Source of the DNA: Ehretia macrophylla
Taxonomy: Eukaryota > Streptophyta > Magnoliopsida > Boraginales > Ehretiaceae
Direction of reading: 5' to 3'
Assembly (NCBI GenBank): GCA_037974665.1
Contig: CM075780.1
Coordinates: 4,250,501-4,314,500 of the forward strand
Length of the DNA stretch: 64,000 nt
Below the pieces are notes generated by a model. The model had not been told where the DNA came from and did not search any database. It worked only from the letters and a program-made list of their open reading frames with translations. Positions within the stretch are counted from its first letter, which is position 1. Each line of letters opens with the position of its first letter. Of the stretch, positions 61,360 to 64,000 are shown in pieces. Both the position numbers and the translations under genes were made by a program.

Positions 61360-61479
61360 GTGTGCGATCATACCAGCACTAATGCACCGTATCCCATCAG
61401 AACTCCGAAGTTAAGCTTGCTTGGGTGAGAGTAGTACTAGGATGGGTGACCCCACTAGGAAGTCCTCGTGTTGCACCCC
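61360..61479 (+). rRNA. 5S: 5S rRNA gene copy 78
   Basis: Sister of copy 76 with the same extra A; G2T, G31T, G58T, C67T, G97A. Confidence 0.95.
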
Positions 61480-62035
61480 CTTTTCAATTTTTTTTGCCCT
61501 GGTTAGGGTTGCCAAGATACTTTAGCCACTAAATCTCTATTACTGAATCCCACGGAACATTGGGCAAGACAACTTCGTTTCACGTTGAGGCTGGGCCAGC
61601 AAACCGAGGGCATAGGGTTTGTGACTAGGTCACCGTCGCTCTGGTGCCCATAACTTTTGATCCTTAAGAAGTTACGCGGCGCACAGCATACCGTTGCAAA
61701 GCTCTCTGAGAGCTCAACGACGGTGGCAGCCAGCATGCTCGCTGTGCCCTTTTTGGAGCCCAAAACTGAACGTTTTTATCAGTTTCAGGCCACTTTTCTT
61801 CTTTTGCTCTGTTTTTCCGTCCCAGATCGTACGTCGAGAACTGTTAAAAGGACGACAACCTGACTCGCGGGATATCAGAGCGCCCTACTATGTGTCAATA
61901 TCACGTCTTGCAAGCATGATGCGTTGTTGAAGCGAATGGGTTGTCGTTAAGCCCATTGGGCCTTTTGAATGGGCCATCTCTCTAGGCTGGGACTGTGAAC
62001 AGTTAACACTTAAGGAATTGTGCCCTCAATATGAC

Positions 62036-62154
62036 GGGTGCGATCATACTAGCACTATTGCACCGGTTGTCATCAAAACTCCGAAGTTAAGCGTGCTTGG
62101 GCGAGAGTAGTACTAGGGTGAGTGACCCCATTGGAAGTCCTCGTGTTGCACCCC
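62036..62154 (+). rRNA. 5S: 5S rRNA gene copy 79
   Basis: Sister of copy 77: C15T, A23T, A32T, C34G, C35T, G41A, A83G, G86A, C95A, G97T. Confidence 0.95.
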
Positions 62155-62712
62155 TTTTTCAATATTTTTTGCCCTGGTTAGGGTTGCCAAGATACTTTAT
62201 CCACCAAATCTCTATTACTGAATCCCACGGAACATTGGGCAAGACAACTTCGCTTCACGTAGAGGTTGGGCCCGCAAACCGAGGGCGTAGGGTTTGTGAC
62301 CAGGTCTTCGTCGCTCTAGTGCCCATAACTTTTGATCCGTAAGGAGTTACACGGCGCACAACATACCATTGCAAAGCTCTCTGAGAGCTCTACGACGGGG
62401 GCAGCCAGCTTGCTCGCTGTGCCCATTTTCGGAAACAAAAATCGAACGTTTTCATCAGTTTCAGGCGACTTTTTTTCTTTTGCTCTATTTTTTCATCCCG
62501 GATCGTACGTCGTGAACTGTTAAAAGGAAGACAACCTAACTCACGGGACATCAGAGGGCCCTACAACGTGTCGATAACACGTCTTGAAAGCATACTGCGT
62601 TGTTGAGGCGGATAGTTTGTCGTTAAGCCCATTGGGCCTTTTGAATGGGCCATTTGTCTAGGCTGGGACTGTGAATAGTTAACACATAAAGGAATTGTGC
62701 CCTCAACATGAC

Positions 62713-62831
62713 GGGTGTGATCATACCTGCACTAATGCACCGGATCTCATCAGAACTCCGAACTTAAGCATGCTTGGGCGAGAGTAGTACTAGGATGTGT
62801 GACCCCCTTGGAAGTCCTCGTGTTGCACCCC
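62713..62831 (+). rRNA. 5S: 5S rRNA gene copy 80
   Basis: Changes: C6T, A16T, C35T, G51C, G58A, G86T, G97T. Close sister of copy 81. Confidence 0.96.
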
Positions 62832-63389
62832 CTTTTCAATTTTTTTTGCCCTGGGTAGGGTTGCCAAGATACTTTATCCACCAAATATCTATTACTGAAT
62901 CCCACGGAACACTGGGCAAGACAACTTCTCTTCACATAGAGGCTGGGCCAACAAACCGAGGGCGTAGGGTTTGTGACCAGGTCTTTGTCGTTCTGGTGCC
63001 CATAACTTTTGATCCGTAAGGAGTTACGCAGCGCACAACATACCGTTGCAAAGCTCTTTGAGAGCTCTACGACAGTGGCAGCCAGCTTGCTCGCTGTGCC
63101 CATTTTTGGAACCCAAAATCGAACGTTTTCATCAGTTTCAGGCCACTTTTTTTCTTTTGCTCAATTTTTTCATCCCGGATCGTACGTCGTGAACTGTTAA
63201 AAGGACGACAACCTAACTCACGGGACATCAGAGGGCCCTACAACGTGTCGATATCACGTCTTGAAAGCATACTGCGTTGTTGAGGCGGATAGGTTGCCGT
63301 TAAGCCCATTGGGCCTTTTCAATTGGCCATCTGTCTAGGCTGGGACTGTGAACAGTTAACACATAAAGGAATTGTGCCCTCAACATGAC

Positions 63390-63508
63390 GGGTGTGATCA
63401 TACCAGCACTAATGCACCGGATCTCATCAGAACTCCGAACTTAAGCATGCTTGGGCGAGAGTAGTACTAGGATGGGTGACCCCCTTGGAAGTCCTCGTGT
63501 TGCACCTC
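63390..63508 (+). rRNA. 5S: 5S rRNA gene copy 81
   Basis: Last full gene in the window: C6T, C35T, G51C, G58A, G97T, C118T. Spacer continues to the right edge, where the next gene is due about 67 bp beyond. Confidence 0.96.
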
Positions 63509-64000
63509 ATTTTCAATTTTTTTTGCCCTGGTTAGGGTTGCCAAGATACTTTATCCACCAAATCTCTATTATTGAATCCCACGGAACACTGGGCAAGACA
63601 ACTTCTCTTCACATAGAGGCTGGGCCAACAAACCGAGGGCGTAAGATTCGTGACCAGGTCTTTGTCGTTCTGGTGCCCATAACTTTTGATCCGTAAGGAG
63701 TTACGCGGCGCACAGCATACCGTTGCAAAGCTCTTTGAGAGCTCTACGACGGTGGCAGCCAACTTGCTCGTTGTGCCAAATTTTGGAGCCCAAAATCGAA
63801 CATTTTCATCAGTTTCAGGCCACTTTTCTTCTTTTTCTCTATTTTTTAGTCCCGGATCATACGTTGTGAACTGTTAAACGGACGACAACCTGACTCGTGG
63901 TACGTCAAAGGGCCTTACAATGTGTCGATATAACGTCTTGCGAGGATGCTCCATTGTTGAAGCAGAAGGGTTGTCGTTAAGCCCATTGGGCCTTTTGAAT

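Larger units (their letters stand above)
59460..62167. repeat. second two-gene higher-order repeat, period about 1,354 bp
   Basis: Copies about 59460-60813 and 60814-62167. Both share the private spacer word GGCAAGTCATATTCGC (59531 and 60885), paired gene variants 76/78 and 77/79, and altered upstream CAAAATGACG or CAATATGACG words. Confidence 0.87.
8109..64000 (+). repeat. 5S rDNA tandem array, 81 full-length genes, unit about 677 bp
   Basis: The 119-nt gene starting GGGTGCGATCATACCAGCAC and ending GTTGCACCCC recurs every 676-678 bp, all in the same direction. Genes carry the RNA polymerase III internal control region: box A about nt 50-64, intermediate element about 67-72, box C about 80-97. 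Upstream of each is a CATAAAGG or CATATAGG element near -28, GC near -13 and C at -1. Downstream is TTTTCAA followed by a long T-run. Exceptional spacings are 823 (24058 to 24881, insert), 1035 (28941 to 29976 and 36027 to 37062, truncated unit), 637 (before 33319 and 40405) and 648 (before 43760). The array starts at the LTR junction in mid-spacer and runs past the right edge. Position numbers in the copy entries count from gene nt 1 against the majority base. Confidence 0.99.

Noticed and set aside
8554..63696. A repeated family of about 81-residue plus-strand open frames and about 82-residue minus-strand frames, one per 677 bp
   Set aside because: They are translations across the 5S gene 3' half and its spacer. 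They recur only because the DNA is tandem, break freely in many units, and overlap Pol III genes and terminators.
8109..64000. CRISPR-like or other novel repeat system
   Set aside because: The repeat is a 119-nt 5S rRNA gene plus homologous spacers; the spacers are similar to each other, and the context is a plant nuclear genome.

Overview
This is nuclear DNA of a flowering plant. It shows two things: a decayed Ty3/gypsy LTR retrotransposon at the left (positions 1-8108, minus strand) and a long tandem array of 5S ribosomal RNA genes filling the rest (8109-64000, all genes on the plus strand). The 5S gene reads as a typical angiosperm 5S rRNA of 119 nt. The polyprotein resembles plant chromovirus-type gypsy elements, probably the Tekay/Del group. 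The species cannot be read from the window.

Positions 1-4288 carry the gag-pol polyprotein on the minus strand. In translation order it has gag with two zinc knuckles, protease, reverse transcriptase, RNase H and integrase, and it runs off the left edge inside the integrase C-terminal region. It is broken by four in-frame TAG codons and two frameshifts. The first catalytic aspartate of integrase is replaced by Asn. Positions 4289-4547 are the leader with an initiator tRNA-Met primer binding site (4525-4536). Positions 4548-8108 are the 5' LTR (3561 bp, TG...CA). The LTR stops exactly inside a 5S spacer, so the element jumped into the 5S array or its edge.

From 8109 to the end I count 81 full-length 5S genes with a usual spacing of 676-678 bp (119-nt gene plus about 558-bp spacer), and two truncated remnants. 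Each spacer has a TATA-like element near -28, GC near -13, C at -1, T-runs after the gene, telo-box motifs, GGCCCA (site II) motifs and a 15-bp palindrome. No copy I read matches the window consensus perfectly. Changes are concentrated at the CpG sites of the gene, as expected for a methylated, probably largely silent locus.

The array has a history of block amplification. A 7,086-bp block is duplicated in tandem (about 27030-34115 and 34116-41201). A 2,031-bp three-gene unit is present three times plus a diverged partial copy (about 43930-51250). Two-gene units of about 1,354 bp are doubled at about 54540-57247 and 59460-62167. One spacer had 169 bp replaced by 315 bp of unrelated AT-rich DNA (24391-24705). 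I saw no ordinary protein-coding gene, and no new protein system. The notable biology is the structure and decay of the 5S locus and the retroelement inside it.
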